Notes: a model not told the origin generated them from the sequence alone. A stretch of DNA of 57,855 nucleotides from Chara braunii (GCA_003427395.1 BFEA01000052.1:4180486-4238340); one strand, 5' to 3'. Numbered from the stretch's first letter, positions 43,882 through 56,560 are shown. Made by a program: numbers and translations.

Positions 43882-44773
43882 GCAAGGATGTCCCCTACCG
43901 CAGCTTCGTCATCCGTCGGCGAAGGTGGTGGTGCAAAGAAGGCAAAGTATGTGTGGAGATGGGCGCATAGTGCTGCGCATTGCGGTCCCGGCAAACAGCC
44001 TGTGGAAGGGATAGGAAGCCATGCAAAATCCTCGGACGTCAATGGGTCCAAGACCTCTGTGTTGAACTCGTGCGTCGAATCCCTTGAAGAACCACTTGAA
44101 GACGATTTATTGTTGTTGTTGCCGGACGGAGAAGAAGCGTCACACACATCTTGTTCTTGAGCTTGAGAACCCAGCGAAGGAATGAGCCGGGCAGCATAGT
44201 CCTCATAAGAATATAAGAGAGGACTGTCGACTTCCGCATGTGCCTCAGAATGAAGAGAGGTTGCTCGCGAAGCAACCGATTTGGAAGACATTGAGAGTGC
44301 AGCCGCATCACTTTCAGCGGTGCTCACTTTCCTGAAGGGAATTTGCCTTTGACTTGCGTTGCAGTGTCGTGCACGGCGTTGTTGTAACACAAGCAATATC
44401 AGTACTTAGTATGTATGCAGTACATGCCTTCTGAGATACCGTAATGTGTCCAAGGCTCTTGAGCCGCTGGTCCGGCCCCGGGAGATAAATTGGTGTGTGT
44501 CTTTGGTTTGTCGCATCCTCGCCCTCTGGTGGGGCGGCCACCATCCCGGGTTGCTGCCAATCTGTCTCCTTCATCAGAAGAGGCAGCCTCGTTTGAAAGA
44601 TCGATCACTGTGGTTGCTGCGACCACGACCACTTTCGGCTGATACTGACCTCTGCCCTGGCCAGCAGCAGACGAATGACCCAAATTTTTGGCTTCGATGT
44701 TCGTCACAATGATCTGCGAGACTTTATAAAAAAGCTGCTCACTTGTGGTGAGCATTTCCGCAACTTGCGTCAA
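43824..44773 (-). pseudogene. Gypsy element 1: gag C-terminal region
   Basis: Two frames (44,773-44,399 and 44,396-43,824). The first has a basic/Gly stretch (GQGRGQYQPK) and a Cys-rich place near 44,390 where a zinc knuckle is expected, but no clean CX2CX4HX4C survives. The second is Ser/Asn-rich. Confidence 0.6.
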
Positions 44774-44779
44774 GGCCTT

Positions 44780-46091
44780 CTACAACGCCGGACAACTCCT
44801 CCTGATGAAGAAATGCTTGATAGCGACAAATGTCGACGGCAAGTTGGGCGTGGATGCCAAGCGTTGGTACTCGGTTATCGAGTCCGTGCTTAGCAGGTCG
44901 TTCTGATAGAACCGTTGAAGTTTCTCGGTTGCTTCAAGCTCGGGCCGCTCCACTTGGAACCGCTTATGCCATGCTGCCTTGAGATCAGCCCAACCGATCT
45001 TTGTATGCAGCTCGAAGACTGCGACGTTGTGCATGGACAACATGTTGTCTAGCCATGCCTGGCACGCGCCCCCTGAGTGGGAGTATAAGTATGTGTGACG
45101 GTTCGAGTTGATCCCGTGGTGAATGTCCAACTTCAACTCGAACTGCCGCCACCATGGGATCGGGTCAGACTCTGTTCATTGCATCGCAGTGAGTTAGTTT
45201 TGTGTGAGGCCACCACGGCCGGCGGGTTGGCAGAACCTGGTGCGTGCGGCCTCCCGCCGCCGCCGCCGGCTCCCCGATCACTGCTGAATCCACGACACCT
45301 CTAGAACCCTTTTTAAAAACAAAGAAGATCGGCATTCCGTCAAACTTTGGAATGCTCTTGCGAGTAGTCTCGGTCGGACTGGCTGCGGCAACACGAATCT
45401 GCTGGTCAATCCGCTGATTTGTCGCTAGAGTGTCGTCCTTGAAAGTCTTGACGTCGATTTCCAAGACGTTGACGCGGCCCGTCAAGTTGAAGGGTCTGGC
45501 GGGGGTGGCTGTTGTAGGCTGCTGTTCCAGCCGGCGTACCCGGTCAAGCAGTTTATCGATAATTCGAATCTGCTGCAAGACCAGGGTGTCCATGCAGAGG
45601 ATGTCCTCTTGTTGTGCTTCACAATTGGCAACCAAGTCGCTCACATGTTCGATTGTGGTCGCAAGGCCACACACAGTGGGGGAGGCACCCTCCTCTTTAG
45701 CAGCCACTGCCCATTCGTCGGTGATCACCTCGATGTCCCCCTCACATTCGAAGATTTTGTCTCGGCGTAGTCGACGACGTTCGTCTGCGGCCTTCCTTGC
45801 TGCCTCAGCGTCCTCCTGTCGCTGCTGCTCAGCGAGGCGACGCTGTTCCTTTGCATCCTCATCTTCCTTCTTACGTGCGGATGTTGTCGCAGCTGCCCGT
45901 TGCTTGGACTTTGCTACCATGTCTAGCATGCGGGCCTCATAGGCCTCGGTAGTTTCGCCTGGCTGCTGATCCATGCCGCTTGTCATGGAGCGGGTGAGCA
46001 CCATGCACTGATGTGACCTGCTGCTGGGGTGACTGGTTGTTGACGTGGCACTGCTGCTGTGTCCTGCTGACATGGCCTGCTGACGTGGCAA
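44780..46091 (-). pseudogene. Gypsy element 1: gag
   Basis: 46,091-45,165 encodes an Arg/Glu/Ala-rich coiled-coil-like stretch and SIPKFDGM. 45,136-44,780 encodes LKLDIHHGINSN, ACQAWLDNML, WADLKAAWHKRF and YQRLA, typical of retrotransposon gag. Between FDGM and LKLDI about 170 GC-rich bases (45,165-45,335) shift the frame and look inserted. Confidence 0.78.
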
Positions 46092-46417
46092 CTCACCAAT
46101 GCCGCTGCAGGGGGTACACGGAGGGAGATAGAGAGAAGACTAGAGGGGGCAATAACATTGTTACATGCCCACTTGGGCGATGAACATAATAACCGAGGAT
46201 CCGCAAGGTGATGAAAAGGACTGAATGGACAAGGCGACAAACAAAAGGGGCCTGGAGGCTGGCGCTATACACAGGAAGAGGTGCCAAGTCCAAACATGCA
46301 CAAACGAAGAGGAGGGGAGAGATGGGAAAGTTGTCAACACCAAGTCTCGTTACAAATCCGAAATAATCCCTCGTCAAAATGTCTGAAGTCCAATGTGGAG
46401 TTTGGATCCAAATGTCA

Positions 46418-46422
<5 letters not shown>

Positions 46423-46480
<58 letters not shown>

Positions 46481-46594
46481 NNNNNNNNNNNNNNNNNNNN
46501 NNNNNNNNNNNNNNNNNNNNNNNNNNNNNNNNNNNNNNNNNNNNNNNNNNNNNNNNNNNNNNNNNNNNNNNNNNNNNNNNNNNNNNNNNNNNNN

Positions 46595-46648
<54 letters not shown>
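46423..46648. repeat. (CT)n microsatellite with 114-N gap
   Basis: CT units at 46,423-46,480, N at 46,481-46,594, then TC units to 46,648. The real array length is unknown. Confidence 0.97.
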
Positions 46649-47649
46649 ATAGTCTGCTGATGCAGTGAAGTCAGATGACGAGAGGGTGAGAGGGAGTTGC
46701 GCCAGAAACACCAGAATTTCGCTCGTGATTGGCTCCAGGTGGTCGTCCCTCACTTTTCCCAATAGGATCCCCCATAGCTCTCCCTCCGTATTCGTTGTCC
46801 ACGCTTGGATTATCAACAACTCCACGTTAAAAATTCCACGTCATCATCGGGGACTTCGTCTTCTTCGTTTTTGTTGGCCGGCTCGGCCCAATGGAACACC
46901 ACCTCGAGGAGACCAAAACTGAGCGTTCCACCACTTTGTCCACTTGCCAGCGTCAAGGATTGGCACGTCAAGCTGCCTGATCCGAAAGGATAGAGGGGCG
47001 TCCGTAGCGGACTGCCAGAAGGTGGGGAGGTTGGAGGGAAGCCCAAAGGTCGAGAGGCGATGCCGGTTCACCGGGGTGGCACAAAGGGAAGGAGCTCCGG
47101 GATGAAGACCTGGGGCGCAGTAGGAGAAAGTCGAAGCTCGCTGAGATCGACGTCGTCAGTGGAGTCGATCTGATCACCAGCCTGGCTGCGCCAAGTTGCC
47201 AACAGCTGGATCCACGTAGTCGTGAGGTCCCGCGCCCAAAGTCGCAGCTATCGGAGGACGCCTGTGTGGGATGACGGATGCAACGTTGTAAGATCACCGG
47301 TGATGGCGACGATTACTAACACGTGGCTGACGCTTGGTGGAGACAGCCGCAGAAAAGCCGACACCTCAGCTAACACTCGCGCTCGATTGCTGATCCGTGC
47401 GAACCGAATCTTTGTCGCCGCGTGGATGGCCGTCGTGCTTAAGAATGTCGTGAATCGAAAAAGATCAGGACTCTATCGTGGTCGCTGCATCTGCCGGATT
47501 GACGAAATATGCCCCCCAGGTATCATTAGACACTCGCTAATGACCTGCTCTGTAGAAAAGCTCATGGCGATGGGGGAGAAGGAGAAGGCGAAGCTTGAGA
47601 AGAAGGAAAATCAGTGTATTCGGGTTCGAGATCGTCGTGTTTCTCTTCA
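46649..47649. other. Spacer between the two gypsy elements
   Basis: Probably contains the ends of both elements, but no repeated long terminal sequence or primer binding site could be matched by eye. The frame 47,222-47,668 (+) has no known domain. Confidence 0.4.
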
Positions 47650-47747
47650 GAGTCGAGGGGTGACGTAGACGATGGGAGAGAAGGAGAAGGAGGTAAGGGA
47701 CGAAGATAGGACACGTGTCGAATGATCGGTCGAGCCGAGAGGATTCC

Positions 47748-48783
47748 TTAGACCTTTGGCGCAAGCCGCACCGTGCTCACTCTGCTCGGACCGAGCTCGA
47801 CTACGCCGAATCGCCTGAAGAATCGTGGCGCTAACTTGCCCTGGCGAGCACATTTCCTTACCTGCACTATGTCCCCTAATTTATACTTGGGTCGAGGCCC
47901 AACGTTCACATTCCGGGCCTCACAGCTCCGGATCTGTCGTCCGTGGTCCATTTCGGTCATCCGGTTTCTTTTTCAGGCTAACTGGGGGAGGGTCTTTTCC
48001 ATAAATTCTAAGTGGCGTTGAGCCTTGTCCTTGACCGTCACCCTCGTGGCTCGTCGCCCAAGGGTCGTTTCATCGTTGAGGCTCTGCAGAGCTACGCAAG
48101 CCAAACTATTGGTCCGTAACTGAAAAGGGGTCAGGCCGGTGGACTCATGGGGTGTTCCTCGGTGGATAGCTAGGATGTGGTCCATGATATCGGGCCAAGG
48201 CCTTGTGTCCCTAGCTGCAATATTTTGCCGCAAACTGTCTTAATCACCTGGTTCACATTTTCTACTAGTCCGTTCGATTGCGACATATGGGGAGCCATAT
48301 TGCGAATGGACACACCATGTACGACTAGGCTCCTCAAGACTTCTCCTCAGAATTCTGCCCCATTGTCCGTTAGGATTTCCTTGGTGTCTTGATGCATTCC
48401 GAGGAAACGGTCGACATACCGCACACATTCCGCCATCTGTTGCGTTTTGCATGGATAGGCCTCGATCCATTTCGAAAAATGATCCACGAATACCAGAAGA
48501 ACTGAATATTCGCAGCTATTTGGTGCAGGGGCCACGCTAACCCTTTGAAATGACCGTTTGACTACAGTGGGCACTATCACCTAGGCAGGTGAATTTGCGC
48601 CTTGTCTGCCGCACAGACCGGATAATTTTTAACGATGAATTTAACATTGTCTCGAATATTGGACCAATATCGTTCGTTTTTGTCAATTGCTGACTCCGTA
48701 ATCCTGACAGCAAAGTGAGCGGCAGTTTCCTCGTGTGCCGACTTAACCCAGTCGTACCTCATGAATGGATGAGGCACCGACAT
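47748..48783 (-). pseudogene. Gypsy element 2: integrase
   Basis: His-containing zinc region HEETAAHFAVR ... YPVCAAD (second Cys pair incomplete), core SVLLVFVDHFSKWIEAYP (first Asp), KEILTDNGAEF (second Asp) and, after one TGA, SQSNGLVENVNQVIK (Glu). The C-terminus has IHRGTPHESTGLTPFQL and the YKLGDIVQVRK strand. Only a few stops and frameshifts, so decay is moderate. Confidence 0.82.
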
Positions 48784-49299
48784 CCAAATCCCACTACCAT
48801 CAGTCTTTCATTTCTCTATCCGTCCGTCGTTCCATCGGTAATCCCGTGCCCTCTTGTTGGCCCACCTCCGATCTTCCTTGGTGAATTCTCGGAGGGAGTT
48901 CCAGACCACCGTAGGTATCAGGACGACGTTTGTCCATACCTCGGCACGACGGAACCTACGGGTCGTTTCCAACCCTTTGGACGTGGGTTTGAGGAATCGA
49001 GCCTCCGTGACAATCAGGATTTTATCAGTTCGACACAAAGGACATAACCAAGTTTTATCCGCGTTCCTGTATTGGACACATTAGTTGTGGGTCCGAGAGA
49101 CACACCGTTCACAGTCTACCCACTCAACATATCCTTCCCCACTAGGACGCATAGGAAGCGAATAGACTCGTGATATTGTTTCACAAAAATAACAAAGTTT
49201 GTCAGGCAAGGAGAGAAAAGAAGAAGATGAGAGGGAAGAAAGGGGGCCTCTAGAATTACCTTCTCCACCCATCGCCATTGTGTCCACATGTCACTTCCT

Positions 49300-50114
49300 G
49301 GAGGTTCGGAGGATAATGACCACTTCTCCGTATGATGGTCCTTTGGTCAGCTCCGGCTCCTTCCACGAAGTGACCTCTTCACCTTTGGCCACCTTGCTTG
49401 GCCGATGCAGTCGTGTCAATCTGTCGGCGTTCCCGTGCTTCTCTGTCTTCCGATGGATGATGTCTAAGTCATATTCCTGTAGCCGGATAGTCCAATCATG
49501 CCCGTATAGTTAGTGAGCCTTTTGAGAGCCAACAGGGGCTCATGATCCGTGACGAGGAGAAACTTTTGTCCGTACAGATACGGATGAAAGTGCTAAATTC
49601 CCCAAACGACCGAGTAGCATTCTCCCTAAGGGGCCGAATCGTTCCTTCGTTCGCCGGTTACAGTTCGCAAGGCGTATTCGATGAGGTCGTCGCGGTCGTC
49701 CTTCCCCTTCTGGGCCAAAATAGCGGAGATTGCCTCGGGCTGCCAGTCCGTGATGAGGATGAATTGCTTCTCAGGATTGGGCCGAATCAAAATAGGCGTG
49801 AAGGCGATGACCTCCTTCAAGGTGACAAATGCATGTTCGCTCTCCGCATCTCACTCCAGCGGCTGGTCCGTTCGTAGGAGGTTTGTCAAAGGCCGAGTGA
49901 TCGTCGCGAACCCCTTGATAAACCTCCGGTAATACGAGGCCAGCCCCAGAAAGGCTCGAACCTGCATCAGAACGTAGGCGTCGGAGCTTCCCGAACTGCC
50001 TCGACCTTTCTCGAATCTGGCCTCAGACCCCCTCGGGTCACCACATACCCTGCACGTGCTGGGAATCGGACCCATCGTCCTGTATGAAGACATGTAAAAA
50101 CAATTTATGAACAA
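49300..50114 (-). pseudogene. Gypsy element 2: RT thumb, RNase H and connection
   Basis: RAFLGLASYYRRFIKGFATI, RPLTNLLRTDQPLE, PNPEKQFILITDWQPEAISA (the DAS motif reads DWQ) and DLIEYALRTVTGERRND. Stops separate the blocks. Confidence 0.8.
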
Positions 50115-51124
50115 ATTGAGGAACCGGGGTCATTACCTGGTTTCGGCTTGAGAGTATCCTCCAAGATCATAAACAAGCTACTGAAAATCGGGATAGATGA
50201 TAAGAAAACTACGAATTTTTTTTTACGATCGCTAAACACCTCCTGAAATCCGCCGCAATTCTCTGAACACTCACATATCTAAGGGATTTCCAACAGATCA
50301 TAACGAAGCTCACCAAAACTGACTTATTCTTTGACAAACTCATCCAGGCCTCACGCCCCCTATCTGCTAGGTTACAGAGCAACGGGACTCACTCCAACTC
50401 CGACCAGTGTTGTCCTATGTCAGCAACCCCCAGCTGTCCTTAGGATGCCCCCGCATAGCATCCCCAGATCTCTCTACAAGGCCTCATGCCCTCCCCTTCG
50501 GCAAGTTACAGGGCATCACCCCGGCTCCGGCCAGCATCGTTCCGGCATGGAACAATCACAGATTCAGAATATAAATGTCTAATTCCATTGCAACTTCATA
50601 CGAACCACAAGCAGTCCCTCAGAGTCCTGAGAGATTCTTCAAACTACCAGGAATAACAAGGGTGCTTGTTTTGAAAATTCAAGAAAGAATCAGAAAACGT
50701 CCCAACCAAATACAAGCAAAGAATGTAGAAATTCCCCCTTTTCCCCTCATCCCCCTGCCCCACCGCTGCCTCCACCGAAAAGGACCGCCCCTGATCACAA
50801 ACACTCCTCATCGGCCCCAACTTGGGACAGACCCGTTTCCCCCCCCCTACTCCCACAAAGGCATCCCCCAAAATTCTGGCCCCACTCCCTCCGGGGCATT
50901 TCACCCCCCAGTGCCCCCACCTTGTGAAGACCTTGCGGAGTAGAGCTCTCCTCCTTAAAACCCCAACCCCCTACCCACACAAAAATAATTCATTAGTGCA
51001 CCCAAAGGGGAATCAGAAATTAATAGTGGAGAAAAGAAAAAACGAGCCTCGTGAGTTTTAGGAAATAAAATTCCTAAGATATGAGTGGAAAAATCGGAAA
51101 TTTCTGAAAAGATTTTTTTTTTGA
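50115..51124. other. Intergenic, C-rich on the + strand
   Basis: No domain found. CCCC-rich stretch at about 50,730-50,980 gives long Pro-rich frames without support. Confidence 0.45.
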
Positions 51125-51330
51125 TTTGCTGATGACGATGAACAACACCCTGAAGATGATGATGATGGTGACGACCAACTCACCTGCTGATGTGAAAAGC
51201 AAACCATGCCTTGAAGAGCAGCATCTAATGATGACAAAATGATGATGATGATAGTAATGATGAAAATGAAGACAATGATGATGCTAATCATACTGAAGAG
51301 CAGCACCAACAACGCCCTATGATTACAAAT

Positions 51331-51374
<44 letters not shown>

Positions 51375-52080
51375 CCGGTGATGATGATGATGATGATGTC
51401 GGTGATGATGACGATGATGATAATGATGATGATGATGATGATGATGATGATGTCGGTGATGATGACGATGATGATAATGATGATGATGATGATGACGCAC
51501 AACGCCCTGTGATGACAAAAGGATGATGATGGTGCTAATGACGAGCACCTTTGATGATAACCTAATGATGATGATGATAAGGGTGAGCAGCGCCCTATGA
51601 CGACGAGCGTTGCTAACAGCGCCCTATGATAGTGAACTATTGATGATGGTAAATGATACTGATGTGATGATAATGATGATGATGATAACGAGCAGCCCCA
51701 ACGGCACCCTATGAAGACGAACTGATGATGATGATCCTCATGATGAGCAGCGTCAATAATGATGCGACCCACGCATTGATATTGATGGCGAGCGGCACCC
51801 TGATGATGATGATGGTGATGACACCTGATGCTGATGACGAACCATTATCGTGATGATGATGTCGAACCATTATCGTGATGATGATGTCGAACCACGCCCT
51901 GTTGATGATGATGGTGATGATGATGATGATGACGAGCAGCACCCTAATGATGATGACGAACCCTTATAATTGTGATGATGGTCTCGAACCACGCCCGGTT
52001 GATGATGGTGCTGGTGATGATCAGCGCCCCGTTGCTGATGCCGAGCAGCGCCCTAATTATGCTGACACACCGACTTCCTC
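51125..52080. repeat. Degenerate (GAT)n / minisatellite tract
   Basis: Pure GATGAT runs (for example 51,331-51,374) alternate with a recurring motif close to GAGCAGCGCCCTATGATGACGA, at least ten times. Met-, Ile- and His-rich frames across it are artefacts. Confidence 0.88.
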
Positions 52081-52986
52081 ATGATTGCAGTCGCCGCTGC
52101 CCTCGCACTTTAGTTTAGCAAGGGCTGACTCCACTGTACTCCACAGGCGTCGACGTAGCCAACGTGCAAAAACGCAGCAGCAATGGAGTGAAACGTGGAA
52201 CTCCCAGAAGAAAAAAAGCCAACGAGAGTTAGTCCATCCGCCACATCAGCTTGTGATGTGACGTGGACAAGCGCCTCTGGTCACCTGCGCGTGCGCAAAG
52301 CGCCTGGTTGAGAGAAGAGATGGCCACCATCGCCGCCACACGTTTTCACCATGGCCCAGCTGTGCGATGTCACAACCCAGGGTGGGGTGCAACGCTCCCG
52401 GTAGCGCCACGCCCGGTGGTGGGATTCTTCAGTATCTTTTTTGAAAACTTTAAAATGGCAAGCCAAGATTTTTAAGACAACTTCTGCGCTAGTGCTAGCG
52501 CCCTGACGCCGGCGGACCGACAAGGTCCGGTCCCTCCGGCTAGACTAGCGCCTGGGGAGGGAAGGCCCTCGGCTGCTAGGCCTGTGCGCGTGCCCGACAA
52601 ACGCGTTTGCCACGTGGCGTCTGCTGTTGGTGACGTGGTCGTCCCGCGGCGTGCGGTCAGGGGTAGCGCCAGCTGTGAGGTCGACGCAGAAACACATTGC
52701 CAAGAGGGGCGCAGCTATCTGGGTAAGAGATGGAGTTGGGGGGGGAGCTACAACGTGGACCAGACGAATGGCTGATGACCTTGGAGAAGGGATGCAGGCG
52801 GTTACAGGTGATTGTGGGGGAGCTGTCTTTGCGGTCGCATGAGGAGCCAGAGGTCGAAGGGGGAGCGATTTCTCTGGCTGATTAGTTGAAAGAGATGACT
52901 GACGACATGCTGGATATTATCTGGGAGCTGGAGGAGGGGCCGGATCCCCACTTGCAGCCTGCATTGATTGGAGGAGGGCAGATGGC
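52081..52986. other. GC-rich intergenic DNA
   Basis: Several GCGCCAGCGC/GCTAGCGC-type short palindromes around 52,480-52,580. No gene recognised; see the adjoining Asn-rich frame. Confidence 0.4.
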
Positions 52987-53538
52987 ATGATGTCTACCTG
53001 CTATGCCCTCTTCACTGAGGGTCGAAACCTGCGCTATATGCTTGAGGAGCGGCTGGAGGGCGATAACGACATCGAGGATGAGGACTGGCAGGAGGATGGA
53101 GCGAAGGAAGATGAAGGAAACTCCGATGTCAGCATCAACAACAACAACAACGACAACAACAAAAACAACAAAAACAACAAAAACAACAACGACAACAACA
53201 ACGGCCACAGCATCAACAACAACAACGACAACGACAACAACAATAACAACGTAGACAACAACAGCTTCAACAACGACAGTGCGGTCGGGGATGACGGTAA
53301 AAGCAAGGACAACAACAATAACAACAAAAACAACAACGATGACCACGGTAACAGCGGGACTGGCAGCAGTGACAGTTCAACCAATTTCATCATCAGAATG
53401 GTGAGTGAGATGCCGGGATCTGACATGGACAATGGGAAGGGGATTGGGGTTGAAACAAAGTGGTGTTCTATTCTTCCCCCCTCCAATCTTGATATGGAAT
53501 TGCTTCTTGCTGTCCAGCTCAGGGTGGGGGTAGGATAG
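52987..53538 (+). CDS. Asn-rich hypothetical ORF over an (AAC)n tract
   Basis: 183 codons, ATG to TAG. An acidic start (EERLEGDNDIEDEDWQEDG) leads into an Asn-rich region coded by (AAC/AAA)n at about 53,138-53,340, then a short ordinary C-terminus. The same DNA gives long Val- and Leu-rich frames on the other strand. It may be an exon of a low-complexity protein or only a trinucleotide repeat; I see no promoter or splice evidence. Confidence 0.22.
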   Translation: MMSTCYALFTEGRNLRYMLEERLEGDNDIEDEDWQEDGAKEDEGNSDVSINNNNNDNNKNNKNNKNNNDNNNGHSINNNNDNDNNNNNVDNNSFNNDSAVGDDGKSKDNNNNNKNNNDDHGNSGTGSSDSSTNFIIRMVSEMPGSDMDNGKGIGVETKWCSILPPSNLDMELLLAVQLRVGVG

Positions 53539-54242
53539 TTGAAGGGATTGAAATCGCGGGTCGGGCAATTTCAATCAAGAAGGGCGATCAGCCTCTGCTC
53601 GGTGTCATGATGGAAATATGGCTGATATGGTTGATAAGGAGGTTTAGGGTTTCCCCCTCGGATGACGTATTTTGATTGATAAACATAAGTTCGACATGTT
53701 TTGATGATGGCCTCCAAGGGGAGGTGGGTAGTTTAGGGTTTCGTGCTTTGCTTTGACTTCTTTGTTGGGGGATTGTTTTGTCAGGATAATTCTTCATGGG
53801 CTGGAGGTCAATCCTTGCCTTACGCAGGGAAGTAATCAATGCCTTGGCTCTTTTCTGAGATATAGGTAGACGTGCGAACACACAATAGGGATGCTGGTCC
53901 CGACTTCCAACTCATACACATCACATATGTGTTAGGGTTTCGTGTCTTCGTAGAAACATCACTGTATAGGGACTTGCTCATCAGGTAATTAACCCACGGG
54001 AAATATGTGACAAGGGGGCTGTGGAAGCCTCAGGCTGGAACTGTGTTCAGACTAATTAGCCAAAAGATAGATGGACACAACATCATTGTAATACACATCA
54101 CATCAAGTTTAGACATGATTGGGCTCGATGCCTCAGTTTGTGTTGGAGACACTGTAGATCAGATGGATAGGGTCTTCCATCATCTGACATATATTGCTTA
54201 ACGTGCATACATAGGTAGTTGGAGATAACTACATTTCTGCAT
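53539..54242. other. Intergenic, nothing recognised
   Basis: TTAGGGTTTC occurs at 53,644, 53,732 and 53,931, too scattered to be telomeric. Confidence 0.45.
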
Positions 54243-54365
54243 GGGGATGCTGGACCCGATCTCCAGCAGAGACATTTACATCTTTGTACAGGGACGCTGG
54301 ACCCGATTTCCAGCAGTTACATTCACATCTCTGTACCGGGACGCTGGACCCGATTTCCAGCAGGT
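54243..54365. repeat. 47-bp tandem repeat with a hairpin in each unit
   Basis: GCTGGACCCGATTTCCAGC recurs at 54,249, 54,296 and 54,343, exactly 47 bases apart. GCTGG and CCAGC form a 5-bp stem in every unit; the remainder (ACATTCACATCTCTGTAC) is conserved too. Confidence 0.9.
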
Positions 54366-54540
54366 GTAGCTCCCCACCAATAGATGGAGCCTTCGACGCT
54401 GGGACCTACGTACCGGGGATGCTCTTATCACCTCGTTAAGTAGGTTCCCGTATACGAAGTTTCAACAACAACAACAAAAAAAAAAAAAGAAAAAAAAAAA
54501 AAGAAAAAAAAAAAGGCAAGTCAAGGCACTCAAAGCGGCC

Positions 54541-54578
54541 GTCGTATGAAGCAGGCCAGACTGCCTGAATCATACGAC
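54541..54578. repeat. Stem-loop between purine-rich tracts
   Basis: GTCGTATGAAGCAGGC and GCCTGAATCATACGAC pair at 14 of 16 positions with a 6-base loop. It lies between long A/G tracts (54,473-54,515 and 54,596-54,690). Confidence 0.7.
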
Positions 54579-55447
54579 AACTGGCTTCACTTCGGAAAAA
54601 AAGAAAAAAGAAAGAAAAAACAAAAACAAAAAAAAGAATGTTCTCAACTTCTCATAATTAAAAGAAGAAGAACAAAAAAAAGAACAAAAAGGAGTGAGAA
54701 CACACTTGAAGTCAGGTGAAGCAGCCACTTGGAAGCCACCTCACTTCCAGGGTTTTTTTTTTTTTTTTCCATTTTCAGTTTTGATCCTTGATTTTTATTT
54801 TTTTCCCCCTGGAGGCCTTGACGTTTTTTTTTCTGTTTTTTTTTTTTTTTTTCCACCCCCTTTCAAAGCTACGCTATATTCTCTCGAATTCACCTTTCAC
54901 TACCTACCTGCCACTACTCCTAAGTCTCGACACCTAGAACTTTTTTTTCTTTTTTTTAAACCAAAATATTACTTAACTGGGAACGAGGCCGGGGACCTCA
55001 CAATTCTACGGGGTTATCTGACAGCATCAGCCAGCTTAGCTTACAGGCACAACCCCTGACAATTGCTTCCCTCACAAACTACTTGCTTGAAGTCGAATAA
55101 TCATCACCTCTTAGACCATTTCAAACTCCAGGGACATACCTGCAGTGGGTACTAGAGAACTTTCCTACGTCAAAACTCTGCACATTCGGACCTACTACCT
55201 ACCCACTGCTGCCCTACCTTAAACTACTGCTGGGGCTACAGCGGCCCAGTGGACCTGGCCCAGTGGGTCTGGGTCCTAAATCTACTGTCACTCCACTACT
55301 TGGCCCACTGCGGCCCTAGAACCGAGTGACCTGGTTTGGTGGAGGCACTCTGAGTAACTCCTATTCCTCAAGGACCGAGTGCCCTGGTAACCGAGAGGCA
55401 ATCTAGCTACGCACTAACCTATCACTACCAAACCTAACACTAGCCGG

Positions 55448-56525
55448 TTACAGCAGCCACTGTGAGACCACCAGGCCTCTTGACCTGTGGAACCCCACCA
55501 GCTGGTTGTCCTGGGCCCACGTTTTCAGGAACCACCATCTTGCCTGTCGAGAACCCCTTCCTTGCTTAACCTTCCGCTTCCAGTCAGCCCGGGTAGCCTG
55601 TCTCATACCGTTCGTTATTGCTGCTTTTACTTCTACATCTGAGAAAGGACGCCCTTCAAAGCGGGAGCGGTTTCTGTCTGCCCAAATCACAGAGCAGATC
55701 ACCGCTCTAGCTACCTGCACCACGTATGACCAACCCCTCTTTCCGGTACGTTCTTCTGGCACGAAACCCAGCAACACCCAGCGGCCATCCCACTCGATGT
55801 CTTTTCCTCCCATCAGGGTCCAGTGACTTGCCCACCACTGCCAAACTCTTTTCGAGGTTGGGCAATCCCACCAGACATGTCTGGTGGACTCGAAAGGCCA
55901 GGTGCAGCGAGTACAACTCAGGCTGACCTCCATGCCCCTGCTAACCAGCCATACCGAAGACGGAGTCACCAGCAGCGAGAGTAGCCACAAGATACTAGCC
56001 TGCTTGGGGCTAGGGAGGTCCAGCAATGTGCTCCATAATTTACTGCACTTCGCCTCCTGACCCTGCAGGTCTTCCAGAAGAACCGTCCCCCATCTAGCAA
56101 CTGCAACTGAAGCGGGTGCTCTCTTTCTCTTGTCTGCTCTTCTGTAGGAAACTCCAACAGCGTAGGACGTCAAGTCCATAGAATCCAAGTTACCGCTTTT
56201 CCATTGCCACGCAATAGGATCTATCGTCAATACCCTGAGAGGTACCCTCCCCACCCATCGAAAATGAGAATGCTCCCCCACTGCACCTGGACACTCCACT
56301 ACCCGGATTTGTGGGGGGTTTGCCCCGCTTTCCACTACCTCCTCTCCTACTAAGCGCAGCTCAGAGGAGGGACGCTCTTGTACCTCCCAAACTTGGACCT
56401 TTCTGAACCCGCTTTGTGTGATGTTTTGAACCTTCCAAACTGCGTCAGTGGACGTGTGGGTGGACGGAAGGTACCACGTATCCACCGGGTCAATGCCTTC
56501 TGGTCCCAGAAGCTGGCGCCAGTGC

Positions 56526-56560
<35 letters not shown>

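Larger units (their letters stand above)
47650..50114 (-). mobile_element. Ty3/gypsy element 2, truncated
   Basis: On the - strand, in order: RT thumb VRAFLGLASYYRRFIKGFA (about 49,970), RNase H with LITDWQPEAISAILAQKGK, the connection QEYDLDIIHRKTEKHGNADR (about 49,450), integrase zinc region, core and C-terminus. Gag, protease and most of RT are missing upstream of 50,114. The proteins differ clearly from element 1, so this is another lineage. Confidence 0.85.

Noticed and set aside
46093-46825. Long Ser/Leu and Arg/Glu frames over the CT tract
   Set aside because: Microsatellite plus N artefact.
51288-51772. Met-, His- and Ile-rich frames
   Set aside because: Translation of the GAT tract in different frames.
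53644-53945. TTAGGGTTTC motifs resembling plant telomere repeats
   Set aside because: Single, scattered units, not tandem.
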